Source of the DNA: Agrobacterium sp. a22-2
GTDB taxonomy: Bacteria > Pseudomonadota > Alphaproteobacteria > Rhizobiales > Rhizobiaceae
Assembly: GCF_012276985.1 (NCBI RefSeq)
Contig: NZ_JAAXMM010000010.1
Location: forward strand, 186,001-250,000
Direction of reading: 5' to 3'
Length of the DNA: 64,000 bases
The notes beneath the pieces are model-generated. The model did not search any database and was not told the origin of the DNA. It was given only the letters and a program-made list of their open reading frames with translations. This document shows, piece by piece, positions 17,149-25,899 of this stretch. Position numbers and translations under genes: made by a program. Each line of letters starts with the position of its first letter. Position 1 is the first letter of the stretch.

Positions 17149-17655
17149 TCAGAGCCCGCCGAACAGGTTCTTGACGCTGTTGGCAGCACCGCCGCCGCCC
17201 GACAGGATCTGCTGCAGGAAGGTGAGGTCCTTGCCGCCGGTCGGTGTGGTGCGCGAGATCGTGTCGAACACCTTGCCGTCCTGAAGCGTGTAGTTCGAAC
17301 GCTGCGCGACGACGCCGTCCTTGTCGAAGTAGATCGCCAGGACCTGCTGGTCGACCAGCTTCTGCTTCATGAAGGCAACCGAGCGGGTGCGCTTCTGGGA
17401 GATATAGTAGAATACTTCGCCGTCGAAGGTCGCCGTGGTGGACGGCGTGCCGAGCGAGAGAATGACCTGTTCGCGGCTGGAGCCGACAGGAACAAGCGCC
17501 AGCGCTTCCTGGTCGACGATATAACCGTTGTGAAAGACTTCACCGGTCTGGCAGCCGGACAGGCCGCCGACGACCAACAGGGCGGCAATGGCGGCTCCGC
17601 TAATAAATGTTCTGTCCGAACCGAAATACCGTCTCTTCAACGACGCGTCTCCCAT
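17149..17655 (-). CDS. bamE: Outer membrane assembly lipoprotein BamE
   Basis: 168 residues from ATG 17655. Lipoprotein signal with lipobox LSGC (Cys near residue 35), then the SmpA/OmlA fold: NGYIVDQEALALVPVGSSREQVILSLGTPSTTATFDGEVFYYISQ in outline. This part of the beta-barrel assembly machine supports BamD at the periplasmic face of the outer membrane. The tail (QQILSGGGGAANSVKNLFGGL) is the usual alphaproteobacterial extension. It is transcribed divergently from the bc1 chaperone gene. Confidence 0.9.
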   Translation of the reverse strand: MGDASLKRRYFGSDRTFISGAAIAALLVVGGLSGCQTGEVFHNGYIVDQEALALVPVGSSREQVILSLGTPSTTATFDGEVFYYISQKRTRSVAFMKQKLVDQQVLAIYFDKDGVVAQRSNYTLQDGKVFDTISRTTPTGGKDLTFLQQILSGGGGAANSVKNLFGGL

Positions 17656-17934
17656 ATACTCAAACTGCTGGCCTTGCCGGCACTTCAGATGTCCTGTTGC
17701 GCACATCATTATGGCCTTTCCGGGGACACCGGAACAGGATCTGGCCCTAGAGATGTAGCCGCCTTGCCGGCCACACGAACCTGGCAATGCGGGCACAAAA
17801 GACCCCATGACGGAAAGTGGCTCTGGTCGAAACGGCATTGCAATTCACGACTGCTTCGGTAAACCAGCTTTCGCGATCATGCAACATGGCCTTGGCCAGT
17901 CAGACCGCTCCGTGCTGAGAAATTGGACATATAA
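17656..17934. other. Divergent promoter region bamE / bc1 chaperone
   Basis: This 279-nt stretch separates two divergent start codons and must hold both promoters. Open frames crossing it look like chance. AT-rich sequence (GAGAAATTGGACATATAAATG) lies directly before the plus-strand start. Confidence 0.4.
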
Positions 17935-18477
17935 ATGCTATTCGGGCTGTTCCGTCAGAAGAAACACAATCGGATCATCGTCGACCGGCAATATGCGGCG
18001 CTGACCGCGCTCGGGCGCGATCCTTTCTTTTACACCGATCTCGATGTTCCCGACACCGTGATGGGCCGGCTGGAAATGCTGTCCGTTGCGATGATTCTGT
18101 ATTTCCGTCGCACCCGGTCGGCCGGCCAGAGCGGCCGGGAAGTGGCGCAGGAGATCATCGACGCGTTTTTCCAGGATATCGATTATTCGATTCGCGAACT
18201 GGGCATCGGCGACCAGACGGTTCCCAAACGCATGAAAAAATTGGCCGGCAGGTTCTACGGCCGGCTTGAATCCTATTCCGCGGCACTCGATCTAAAGGAT
18301 GTGTCGGCATTGTCCGCCGCCCTGCAGCGCAATATCCATCCGGAGCAGGCCGATGCTCCTGATATGGCAGGGCTGGCCGAATGGATGCTGGCCGCCGACA
18401 AGCACCTGGACGGTGTGTCCGACGAGACCGTTGCGACCGGAACGGTTCAAATGACTGTGCCTGGAGGGCGCGACTGA
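17935..18477 (+). CDS. Ubiquinol-cytochrome c chaperone family protein (Cbp3-like)
   Basis: 180 residues, the bacterial version of the Cbp3/UQCC1 fold, which helps assemble the cytochrome bc1 complex. Typical features: MLFGLFRQKK start, YAALTALGRDPFFYTDLDVPDTVMGRLEMLSVAMILYFRR in outline, and an acidic segment FFQDIDYSIRELGIGDQTVPKRMKKLAGRFYGRL in outline. The DUF177 gene starts two bases after its stop. This pairing ahead of plsX-fabH is standard in rhizobia. Confidence 0.88.
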   Translation: MLFGLFRQKKHNRIIVDRQYAALTALGRDPFFYTDLDVPDTVMGRLEMLSVAMILYFRRTRSAGQSGREVAQEIIDAFFQDIDYSIRELGIGDQTVPKRMKKLAGRFYGRLESYSAALDLKDVSALSAALQRNIHPEQADAPDMAGLAEWMLAADKHLDGVSDETVATGTVQMTVPGGRD

Positions 18478-18478
18478 G

Positions 18479-19045
18479 ATGACCACACACGATGCAGGCG
18501 CCGGCGATGCGCCATTCTCCTACCTGGTCAAGGTGGGCCATATTTCCGCCAATCCCGTTCAGGTCCGCCTGGAAGCCGACGAGCGCGAGCGCCAGGGCCT
18601 CGCAAAGCTCTGGCAGGTCAGCGCCGTCAACGAATTGCGCGCCGAACTGCAGATCGGCCGCTGGAAGAAGGACGGCATTCGCATCAAGGGCCGGGTCAAG
18701 GGCGAACTGGTCCAGGCCTGCGTCGTGACGCTGGAGCCGGTCGTGTCGCGCTTCAGCGAGGAGATCGAGCAGATGTACGTGCCGGAAGGCTCGAAGCTCG
18801 CCCGGATCGTCGTCGACGGTGTCGCCGAAATGGTGCTCGACCCCGATGGCCCCGACGCGCCGGAGACCTTTGTCGGCGATACGATCGATGCCGGCGTGCT
18901 GGTGAGCGAGTTCGCAGCGCTGGCCATCGACCCCTATCCCAAGAAGGACGGCGTCGAGTTTGCCGGCCATTCCGACACACCTGCCGAAGAGGTGCGCCGT
19001 CCGTCTCCCTTTGCCGTGCTAAAGGACTGGAAAAAGGACCAGTAG
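18479..19045 (+). CDS. DUF177 (YceD-type) protein
   Basis: 188 residues. The central DUF177 part has RIKGRVKGELVQACVVTLEPVVSRFSEEIEQMYVP in outline; the single Cys marks the degraded zinc motif of this family. The C-terminal acidic segment EFAALAIDPYPKKDGVEF is diagnostic. YceD-family proteins sit near rpmF or plsX and have been linked to 23S rRNA or large-subunit assembly in plants and bacteria; the precise role here is not established. It is coupled to the upstream chaperone gene. Confidence 0.88.
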   Translation: MTTHDAGAGDAPFSYLVKVGHISANPVQVRLEADERERQGLAKLWQVSAVNELRAELQIGRWKKDGIRIKGRVKGELVQACVVTLEPVVSRFSEEIEQMYVPEGSKLARIVVDGVAEMVLDPDGPDAPETFVGDTIDAGVLVSEFAALAIDPYPKKDGVEFAGHSDTPAEEVRRPSPFAVLKDWKKDQ

Positions 19046-19152
19046 CAATGTGTTGATGTCGCAAGGCGGTACAAACCAGTTGTGCGCGACAGCAAAAACG
19101 GTATTTTGGCCGAAATTTCGCCAGGACGGCGAAAAGCAAGGATCAGGGACGC

Positions 19153-20199
19153 GTGATCAGAATTTCTCTTGATGTGATGGGCGGCGACTTTGGTCCGGAA
19201 GTTGTCATCCCAGGCGCTGCCAAGGCGCTCGAACGCCATCCCGAGGTGACGTTTTTGCTGTTCGGGCAGCAGGCCCGGTGCGAACCGATCCTGAACAAAT
19301 ACCCCAAGCTCAAGGAACGCTCCGTCCTGCACGATTGCGAAATCGCCGTCGGCATGGATGAGAAGCCGAGCCAGGCGTTGCGCCGCGGCCGCTACGTGTC
19401 CAGCATGTGGCGGTCGATTGAGGCGGTCAAGACGGGGCAGGCCGATGTCGTGGTCTCGGCCGGCAATACCGGCGCCCTGATGGCCATGGCGAAATTCTGC
19501 CTGCGCACCATGGCCAATGTCGAGCGGCCGGCCATTGCGGCGATCTGGCCGACCCTGAACGGCGAGAGCATCGTTCTCGACGTCGGCGCGACGATCGGCG
19601 CCGATGCGCAGCAGCTTCTGGATTTTGCGCTGATGGGCGGAGCCATGGCGCGCGCCCTGTTCGAGGTGGAGCGGCCGATGGTCGGCCTTCTGAACGTCGG
19701 CGTCGAGGAGATCAAGGGTCAGGAAGAGGTGAAGGAAGCCGGTCGCCTGATCCGCGAAGCCGGGCTCGACACCATGGACTATTACGGTTTCGTCGAAGGC
19801 GACGATCTGGGCAAGGGCACGGTGGATGTCGTCGTGACCGAAGGCTTCACCGGCAATATCGCGCTCAAGACCGCCGAGGGCACCGCCCGCCAGATCGCCG
19901 AATACCTGCGGGCTGCCATGTCGCGCACATTGATGGCCAAGATCGGTTACATCCTGGCCAAGGGCGCCTTCGATCGGTTGCGCGAGAAGATGGATCCCCG
20001 CAAGGTCAATGGCGGCGTGTTCCTGGGCCTCAACGGCATTGTCATCAAGAGCCATGGCGGTACGGACGCCGAGGGCTTTGCAGCGGCCATCGACGTCGGC
20101 TACGACATGGCCCGCAACGGCCTGACACAGAAGATAGAAAATGATTTGAAGAAATATCATGCCCGCCATCCGTCCAGTGCGGGACCGGAAGCAGCGTGA
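19153..20199 (+). CDS. plsX: Phosphate acyltransferase PlsX
   Basis: 348 residues from a GTG at 19153 (MIRISLDVMGGDFGPEV, the family N-terminus). Converts acyl-ACP to acyl-phosphate for phospholipid synthesis. Conserved blocks: SAGNTGALMAMAK, GEEIKGQEEVKEA-like (VGVEEIKGQEEVKEAGRL), TEGFTGNIALKTAEG and NGIVIKSHGG. fabH follows after 19 nt. Confidence 0.96.
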   Translation: MIRISLDVMGGDFGPEVVIPGAAKALERHPEVTFLLFGQQARCEPILNKYPKLKERSVLHDCEIAVGMDEKPSQALRRGRYVSSMWRSIEAVKTGQADVVVSAGNTGALMAMAKFCLRTMANVERPAIAAIWPTLNGESIVLDVGATIGADAQQLLDFALMGGAMARALFEVERPMVGLLNVGVEEIKGQEEVKEAGRLIREAGLDTMDYYGFVEGDDLGKGTVDVVVTEGFTGNIALKTAEGTARQIAEYLRAAMSRTLMAKIGYILAKGAFDRLREKMDPRKVNGGVFLGLNGIVIKSHGGTDAEGFAAAIDVGYDMARNGLTQKIENDLKKYHARHPSSAGPEAA

Positions 20200-20218
20200 T
20201 CGACAGGGTAGGGAAGTA

Positions 20219-21190
20219 ATGATTCGTTCAGTGGTTCGCGGTTTCGGAGCGGCGCTTCCGAAGCGAGTGATGTCCAATCGCGAGCTCGAAAGCCGCGTCG
20301 ACACGACGGACGAGTGGATCGTGCAGCGCACCGGCATTCGCCAGCGCTATATCGCCGGCGAAGGCGAAACGACCGCGTCACTCGGCGAGGCGGCAGCACG
20401 CCAGGCGCTCGACAGGGCCGGTCTGACCGTTGCCGATATCGACCTGATCATCGTCGCCACCTCGACACCCGACAACACCTTTCCGGCAGCTGCCGTCAAC
20501 ATCCAGCACCGGCTCGGTATGAGCCATGGCTTTGCCTTCGACGTGCAGGCTGTCTGTTCCGGCTTCGTCTACGCCATGACCACAGCCGATCTCTATATCC
20601 GCGGCGGCATGGCCCGGCGCGTGCTGGTCATTGGCGCCGAAACCTTTTCGCGCATTCTCGACTGGACCGACCGCACGACCTGCGTGCTGTTCGGCGACGG
20701 CGCCGGCGCGCTGGTGCTGGAGGGCCAGGAAGGGACCGGTGCGATTGCGGACCGCGGCATTTTGGCGTCCAAACTGCGCTCCGACGGCGCCCATCGCGAA
20801 AAGCTCTATGTCGACGGCGGGCCGTCGACCACCGGCACGGTCGGGCATTTGCGCATGGAGGGCCGCGAGGTCTTCAAGCATGCGGTTGGCATGATCACCG
20901 ACGTGATCGAGGCGACGTTCGAAGCGACCGGCACGACGGCCGATGATATCGACTGGCTGGTACCCCATCAGGCCAACCGGCGCATCATCGACGCTTCTGC
21001 CAAAAAGCTCGGTATCCCGTTGGAGAAGGTCGTGGTGACGGTGGACCTGCATGGCAACACCTCTGCCGCCTCCATTCCACTGGCGCTGGAGACCGCTGCT
21101 GCGGATGGCCGCATCAAGCAGGGCGATCTGGTTCTGCTGGAGGCAATGGGCGGCGGCTTTACCTGGGGCGCGGTGCTGCTAAGATGGTAG
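20219..21190 (+). CDS. fabH: Beta-ketoacyl-ACP synthase III
   Basis: 323 residues from ATG 20219. Initiates fatty acid synthesis by condensing acetyl-CoA with malonyl-ACP. The catalytic triad is visible: Cys113 in VQAVCSGF, His in VPHQANRRIID and Asn in HGNTSAASIPLAL. The N-terminal DTTDEWIVQRTGIRQRY and the C-terminal GGGFTWGAVLLRW are typical. It forms an operon with plsX, and ihfA lies about 100 nt downstream. Confidence 0.97.
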   Translation: MIRSVVRGFGAALPKRVMSNRELESRVDTTDEWIVQRTGIRQRYIAGEGETTASLGEAAARQALDRAGLTVADIDLIIVATSTPDNTFPAAAVNIQHRLGMSHGFAFDVQAVCSGFVYAMTTADLYIRGGMARRVLVIGAETFSRILDWTDRTTCVLFGDGAGALVLEGQEGTGAIADRGILASKLRSDGAHREKLYVDGGPSTTGTVGHLRMEGREVFKHAVGMITDVIEATFEATGTTADDIDWLVPHQANRRIIDASAKKLGIPLEKVVVTVDLHGNTSAASIPLALETAAADGRIKQGDLVLLEAMGGGFTWGAVLLRW

Positions 21191-21294
21191 TTCAATTCGA
21201 AAAATGCGACTCATAACAGGTGCTTGACCGACACGCCCAAGGGCAATAGTCTCAAGCGGCTTTGAAATATGGTTTAGTGATCGGGCGGGATACG

Positions 21295-21633
21295 ATGACC
21301 GGAAAGACAGTGACGCGGGCAGACTTGGCGGAATCAGTCTTTCGAAAGGTTGGATTGTCGCGAACCGAATCGGCCGAACTGGTCGAGACCGTCATCGACG
21401 AGATCTGCAATGCGATCGTTCGGGGCGAAGTCGTCAAGCTGTCGTCCTTCGCCACCTTCCAGGTGCGCAGCAAGAACGAGCGCATCGGCCGCAATCCCAA
21501 GACCGGCGAGGAAGTGCCGATCTCGCCGCGCCGGGTGATGACCTTCAAGGCCTCCAACGTGCTGAAGCAGCGGATCTTGCGGTCGCACATCGCGCGGCGC
21601 GCCAAGCAAAAGCCGCAGAACCCGGCTGTCTAG
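21295..21633 (+). CDS. ihfA: Integration host factor alpha subunit
   Basis: 112 residues from MTGKTVTRADLAESVF. HU/IHF fold with VVKLSSFATFQVRSKNERIGRNPKTGEEVPISPRRVMTFKAS in outline, including the beta-arm Pro that inserts into DNA. As in E. coli IHF-alpha, the arm carries GRNPKTGEEVPI. The basic C-terminus (RRAKQKPQNPAV) is a rhizobial extension. Its position after fabH and before the MerR-type gene is the conserved alphaproteobacterial order. Confidence 0.94.
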   Translation: MTGKTVTRADLAESVFRKVGLSRTESAELVETVIDEICNAIVRGEVVKLSSFATFQVRSKNERIGRNPKTGEEVPISPRRVMTFKASNVLKQRILRSHIARRAKQKPQNPAV

Positions 21634-21761
21634 AGGCCGGCTCCCGGCGGAATTTATCCACCGGTTCATCGGATCACTTGAATTCTTTGTCGTAAACCGC
21701 TCGAATATCTACGATTCGCAGCGCGGCATGCTTTGCCTGATATCGTGTGGGGACTAACAAG

Positions 21762-22292
21762 TTGGACAAGAGCCCGGACGCCTTTCGCACCATCAGCGAA
21801 GTCGCAGACGACCTTGATTTGCCCCAGCACGTCCTGCGGTTCTGGGAAACGCGCTTTCTGCAGATCAAGCCGATGAAGCGCGGCGGCGGGCGGCGCTATT
21901 ACCGGCCCGACGACGTGGAACTGCTGAAGGGCATCCGCCATCTGCTCTATGATCACGGCTACACCATCAAGGGCGTCCAGAAGCTCCTGAAAACCAACGG
22001 CAACCGTTTCGTCATGGCCGTGGCAAACGGCGACCTGGCTACGATGGAATCGCTGGTCGCGGCCAATGCCGGCGCCAACGAGCCGAAGCTGAGCCACGCG
22101 GACGATGACCAGATCGTCGGCCAGCCCAAGGTCAAGGTCAGCGGCCGCTTCTTCGGCTTCGGCGGCAGCGACGACGATATTCCCGAAGTCTCCGTCGGCA
22201 AGGTCGCGGTCGGCAAGGAAGACAGGGCCCTGTTGCAGGAGGCGCTTTACGACCTCCTGGAATGCAAGCGGCTGCTCGATCAGGTCCGCTGA
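21762..22292 (+). CDS. MerR-family transcriptional regulator
   Basis: 176 residues from TTG 21762 (MDKSPDAFRTISEVADDL), the start that fits a ribosome site GGGGAC at 21749-21754; GTG 21747 is an alternative. The N-terminal winged HTH reads VADDLDLPQHVLRFWETRF...RGGGRRYYRPDDVELLKGIRHLLYDHGYTIKGVQKLL in outline. The C-terminal half is linker-like and has no metal-binding cysteines. This orphan MerR-like gene downstream of ihfA is widespread in rhizobia; its target is unknown. Confidence 0.88.
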   Translation: MDKSPDAFRTISEVADDLDLPQHVLRFWETRFLQIKPMKRGGGRRYYRPDDVELLKGIRHLLYDHGYTIKGVQKLLKTNGNRFVMAVANGDLATMESLVAANAGANEPKLSHADDDQIVGQPKVKVSGRFFGFGGSDDDIPEVSVGKVAVGKEDRALLQEALYDLLECKRLLDQVR

Positions 22293-22367
22293 TTGCGGGC
22301 GTCTCCAAGGCAAAAAGATGGCCGAACCTGACGATCCGGCCTGTGAAACGGTCTGGAGGCTGTCGCT

Positions 22368-22589
22368 CTATTCCGTGACCGTGGTCTCGGTCGGCGTTTG
22401 TTGGGATTTCAGCATCAGCGTTTGATCAGCAGTGGATTGCTTTTCGGTCGAAACGCTTAAGACGCTGGCCGTCTGGATTGTCGTGTCGACATCGGCGGAT
22501 GCCGTCGTCTTGATATGGCCGGCGCAGTCGGCCCATGCCGCACCAGTCGAGAGGCTGAGAACTGCGGCAATTGTCATAACTGCTTTCAT
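22368..22589 (-). CDS. Small exported hypothetical protein
   Basis: 73 residues. Signal peptide MKAVMTIAAVLSLSTGAAWA is followed by a mature part of about 53 residues rich in Thr and Ser (HIKTTASADVDTTIQTASVL, ending TPTETTVTE) with one Cys. The ATG follows GAGGAGTACGACG, a good ribosome site. Convergent with the MerR gene. I do not recognise a family; the Thr/Ser-rich acidic mature part suggests a secreted or periplasmic peptide. Confidence 0.6.
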   Translation of the reverse strand: MKAVMTIAAVLSLSTGAAWADCAGHIKTTASADVDTTIQTASVLSVSTEKQSTADQTLMLKSQQTPTETTVTE

Positions 22590-22787
22590 CGTCGTACTCC
22601 TCGGTTTGCATTAGCAATGTAGCAGATGGCCGCTGCATCGCGAAATCACAAACGGGGGAGCGTGGAAAGACCGGGTTTCGGGCGAAATATCGGTCCACGT
22701 CCGTCAAAGGGAGGATCTGCCATAAAGGCATGCGGTTCTTTTCTGAACCACTCAATCACTGCATGGGGGCTAAGTGATTGATTTAAT

Positions 22788-22864
<77 letters not shown>

Positions 22865-23047
22865 ACCTGCCTAAACGGCTCGTTCCCATTAGAGACTAGC
22901 CCATCATCGTGCAAGCGAAAAATGAGATCCAGAGTGCGAATAAATAATTTACGGGGTTGATTATCGTTCTGTAGGAGGCTTTCGCAAGCGAAGGCCCATG
23001 CGTCTAAGTCAAACGGTTTGCTAGGCTCGGCTAGCCCGGTGCGGCAT

Positions 23048-23728
23048 CTAACTTTCCGTGTGCGCCCAACGCGTTATGAACCGGTCGCTGGCCTTTTTTA
23101 TTCGGCGATTATGTTGGGCGGCAATCTTTAAAGTCTCAGAAAATAGGGCGCAATTTTCGGCGCCTTTTAGAGTTGCGCACCTCTGATCTTCCTGGTCTGT
23201 TTTATTATATTCAACTTTATCTTTAAATAGTTCCATATTCGTTCTTATTACATCAATATAGGCAGAGGGAACAAAAGCGATTTTATCAAATTCTTCGAAT
23301 ATGTTACTCATAAATGTATATGTAAGCTGCTCTATATCTTTTAGATTTTTATGTGAAAATATAACTTCAACAGTTTCTTTGTTACGAAATAATCTTCTTA
23401 GCCGGGTTATCCTATAAAAGTGAACCTTGCTTAGATGATTAATGCGTCTCGCTAAAGCTTTGTTTCCCTGTAATTGAATATTTGCGCTCTCTTGTTGGAT
23501 TCTCTTCATCTCGCGAATAGTCCACAACGCAAAAAGTGCAGTTACCCATCCGCTGCCGGCCCCTACCCACTCGCGAAAACATGATGAGTCTCCCTTGCAG
23601 AAGAACGCTTCAGTTAAGATTGGGTTGCTGTAAGCGAAGAAAAACACAGCAAAGAACAATGTTGTCAAAATAATCAGAGCCAGCCAGCAACAAAGTCTTT
23701 TCCAGCCTTTGGTCATGTCGCGCCTCAT
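23048..23728 (-). CDS. Low-GC membrane protein of unknown function
   Basis: 226 residues from MRRDMTKGWKRL (MTKG at 23716 is an alternative start). Two N-terminal hydrophobic segments (CCWLALIILTTLFFAVFFFAY, about 13-33, and WVGAGSGWVTALFALWTI, about 54-71) are followed by a largely helical cytoplasmic domain of about 150 residues (MKRIQQESANIQLQ, RITRLRRLFRNKETVEVIF). Base composition is clearly more AT-rich than all neighbours and codon use is different, signs of recent transfer. It lies 180 nt from tRNA-Pro. No family recognised. Confidence 0.6.
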   Translation of the reverse strand: MRRDMTKGWKRLCCWLALIILTTLFFAVFFFAYSNPILTEAFFCKGDSSCFREWVGAGSGWVTALFALWTIREMKRIQQESANIQLQGNKALARRINHLSKVHFYRITRLRRLFRNKETVEVIFSHKNLKDIEQLTYTFMSNIFEEFDKIAFVPSAYIDVIRTNMELFKDKVEYNKTDQEDQRCATLKGAENCALFSETLKIAAQHNRRIKKASDRFITRWAHTES

Positions 23729-24172
23729 TTGTAGTCCTAAATATCAGTTAGAATTATCAATGCCGTGAAATGGCATGGGGGGCAGCGAATCTTGTGGCCT
23801 CCTCGTTCGACGCCATTAAGGATTGGATCAGCATTCCTTTCAAGAATTTTATCTTTCATTCCGTCAATGAAACCTAAGCCGAATGCATGCGGTTGAAAGC
23901 CACAACCTGAGCCATACCTGAGACTCGGAATATATCAACCATTTAGTGCCAAGCCTGGCTGGATCTTAATTTGATTTGCGGCGAAAGGGTTGGGATATCC
24001 TGACTTTGCCTTATATATGTTGCAATGCAACATGACAGTTCTTGCCAGGGTTCGTTGCGGCCGGCTAGCGCACAGGACGTTTGCATGTCCGCGCCGGCCA
24101 TGGTGATAAAATTCGGAACAGAAGGGCCGGGCAACGCTTATCCCTTCCGAACCCAGAGAAAGCGATCTGTCC
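23729..24172. other. 444-nt non-coding, partly low-GC stretch upstream of the esterase gene
   Basis: The left part shares the low GC of the preceding accessory gene and may be an island remnant; I found no integrase or repeat of the tRNA 3' end in it. The right part holds a perfect inverted repeat (24017-24033) about 140 nt before the esterase start. Open frames crossing it lack coding character. Confidence 0.5.
24017..24033. promoter_or_regulatory. Perfect palindrome upstream of the PHB-depolymerase-type gene
   Basis: ATGTTGCA-A-TGCAACAT, an 8-bp inverted repeat with a single central base. It contains TGC-N3-GCA, the pattern recognised by PhaR-type regulators of polyhydroxyalkanoate genes. 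It is therefore a candidate operator for the gene starting at 24173. The assignment to PhaR is inference. Confidence 0.45.
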
Positions 24173-25237
24173 ATGCGTCTGAAATTCCCTATGCCGTTTT
24201 CCTCCGTGATGCGACAACAGAAGAAGTGGCAGAAGGCGCTCTCCAAGATCATGGAGCCGACGACTGCGCCGGCAAAGGCCCGACCGCGTCAAACCCGGCC
24301 GTCCGGTGCACGTCTGCATGAAGTCGTGGCCTTCGGCGCCAATCCCGGCGGCCTGCGCATGCTGGAATATGTTCCGCCGCAGTTGAAGGCCGGTGCCCCC
24401 CTGGTCGTCGTCCTGCATGGTTGCCTGCAGAACGCCGTCGATTTCGACCGCGGCAGCGGCTGGTCGCGGCTGGCCAAGGAGATGGGATTTGCGCTGCTCT
24501 ACCCCGAACAGCGGCCCAATAACAATTCCAACCTGTGCTTCAACTGGTTCCGCCCGAGTTCGGTGGCGCGCGATCGCGGCGAGTTGATGTCGATCCGCCA
24601 GATGATCGACAACCTGAGCCAGCGCCATAAGATCTCGCCGGATCGCATCTTCGTGATGGGCCTGTCGGCCGGCGGCGCCATGACTTCGGCCCTCCTTGCA
24701 GTCTATCCCGATCTGTTTGCCGGCGGTGCGATCATCGCCGGCCTGCCGTACGGTGCTGCCCGCGATGCCATGTCGGCCATGTCTGTGATGAAGTCGGGTG
24801 CCAATCGTTCGGCCCGTGAATGGGGTGACCTGGTGCGCAGCGCCACGCCGGACATCCGTAGCCTGCCGAAGATCTCGATCTGGCACGGCATGGCGGATCG
24901 GGTCGTCAACGTCACCAATGCCCATGCCAGTCTGCATCAATGGCTGGATCTCCACGGGTTACCCGAGGAGGCGGCGAGAGAGGAGATGGATGGATCGCGC
25001 CTGACGCGCACATGGCTGGCCCCGGATGGCGATGTCGCCATCGAACTGCATCTGGTGCATGGCATGGACCACGGCCTTGCCGTATCACCGCTTGCCGGTC
25101 GGCAGCCCCACCGCGAATCGGTACCCTTCATGCTGGAGCAGGGGATTTGCACACCGACGGAGCTGGCCGCATCATGGGGCCTCGCTCAGGGGAGGGTGAT
25201 CAGGAAGAGGAATGGTGTGGGGCGCGCCGGGCTATAA
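24173..25237 (+). CDS. PHB depolymerase family esterase
   Basis: 354-residue alpha/beta hydrolase of the polyhydroxybutyrate-depolymerase/feruloyl-esterase-like family (TIGR01840 type). Oxyanion region PLVVVLHGCLQNAVDFDRGSGWSRLA in outline; nucleophile in GLSAGGAM; acid in HGMADRVVN; His in HGMDHGLAV. There is no secretion signal: the N-terminus is basic and amphipathic (MRLKFPMPFSSVMRQQKKWQKAL), so it is probably cytoplasmic and may act on stored polyester granules or other esters. The ribosome site is weak (AGAGAAAG). Confidence 0.85.
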   Translation: MRLKFPMPFSSVMRQQKKWQKALSKIMEPTTAPAKARPRQTRPSGARLHEVVAFGANPGGLRMLEYVPPQLKAGAPLVVVLHGCLQNAVDFDRGSGWSRLAKEMGFALLYPEQRPNNNSNLCFNWFRPSSVARDRGELMSIRQMIDNLSQRHKISPDRIFVMGLSAGGAMTSALLAVYPDLFAGGAIIAGLPYGAARDAMSAMSVMKSGANRSAREWGDLVRSATPDIRSLPKISIWHGMADRVVNVTNAHASLHQWLDLHGLPEEAAREEMDGSRLTRTWLAPDGDVAIELHLVHGMDHGLAVSPLAGRQPHRESVPFMLEQGICTPTELAASWGLAQGRVIRKRNGVGRAGL

Positions 25238-25313
25238 GCCGGCCTGTCGGGCGAGTGCTCGAACGGGGCTGAAAGGCGTGAGGGATACGCCTGACCGCCC
25301 CGGAGGCAAAGCC

Positions 25314-25463
25314 TCATTTTTCTTCGATGGCGATGCCGTCGCGGCCGATGGAAAGCTGGACGCCGTCCGGCTTGCTTTCCTCCTGGTAGACGTAGACGCC
25401 AAGGCCGATCACGGCGATGACGAGGGCGCCGATGACGAAATAAAGACCGTTGTTCCGGTTCAT
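25314..25463 (-). CDS. 49-residue single-helix membrane protein
   Basis: From ATG 25463 with AGGAG 9 nt upstream. MNRNNG is followed by the helix LYFVIGALVIAVIGLGVYVY, then a soluble tail EESKPDGVQLSIGRDGIAIEEK. Such proteins, with a helix plus a short beta-hairpin-like tail, occur widely in rhizobia without a known function. Convergent with the esterase gene. Confidence 0.7.
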   Translation of the reverse strand: MNRNNGLYFVIGALVIAVIGLGVYVYQEESKPDGVQLSIGRDGIAIEEK

Positions 25464-25512
25464 ATAGTTATCTCCTGTGCGTAAGGGCAGGCGGAGAATG
25501 TCGCAGAGCGAA

Positions 25513-25538
25513 AATTGTTCCATCGGCATGGAACAATT
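25513..25538. terminator. Perfect 10-bp stem-loop downstream of the HTH gene
   Basis: AATTGTTCCA (25513-25522) pairs with TGGAACAATT (25529-25538) around 6 nt. On the minus strand the second arm ends in TTTTCG just after the stop of the HTH gene, so a weak terminator is the simplest reading. Its symmetry would also suit an operator. Confidence 0.5.
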
Positions 25539-25544
25539 CTACCT

Positions 25545-25841
25545 TCAGTCGTCGTTTGCGGCGTTGAGATTCTCTGGCCGGATGGTCTGTTCGACGAGAT
25601 CACGGGCGGCAAATCGCACACCGGCACCGCCGCTCGAGCCATCGCCATCGTTGACGAAGACGATACCCTTGGCCTCATAGGCGCGGCGAAGGGTTCGTAC
25701 GGCAATGTCTTCGACCTGAGCCAGCCTGTCGCTCTCGCAATCCGAGATGACGGATACCGGCAGGCCGCTGGCCTTGGAACTCTCCTCCAGCGTCAGACCC
25801 AGAAGCGCCCGCGCGGCGCGATATTGTGCAGCTGTATACAT
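25545..25841 (-). CDS. Short XRE-type helix-turn-helix protein
   Basis: 98 residues. The N-terminal HTH is YRAARALLGLTLEESSKASGLPVSVISDCESDRL in outline (about 7-41), followed by TLRRAYEAKGIVFVNDGDGSSGGAGVRF. This is the common layout of small rhizobial Xre proteins in which a DNA-binding domain precedes a short dimerisation strand. It lacks a sensor domain. Its position next to the polysaccharide cluster is suggestive, but a regulatory link is unproven. Confidence 0.75.
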   Translation of the reverse strand: MYTAAQYRAARALLGLTLEESSKASGLPVSVISDCESDRLAQVEDIAVRTLRRAYEAKGIVFVNDGDGSSGGAGVRFAARDLVEQTIRPENLNAANDD

Positions 25842-25899
25842 AGTAGAAATATAGGCCTGCCTGGCAGAAGGTCAATGCTCGGCCAGGCCCCCAGGCGCT

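Noticed and set aside
23995..24060. PHO box on the minus strand near 24027-24045
   Set aside because: A single CTGTCAT half-site is present, but the second repeat is poor and the spacing wrong.
23935..24252. Minus-strand frame between the low-GC gene and the esterase
   Set aside because: It overlaps the esterase start, has no ribosome site and no similarity I can recognise.
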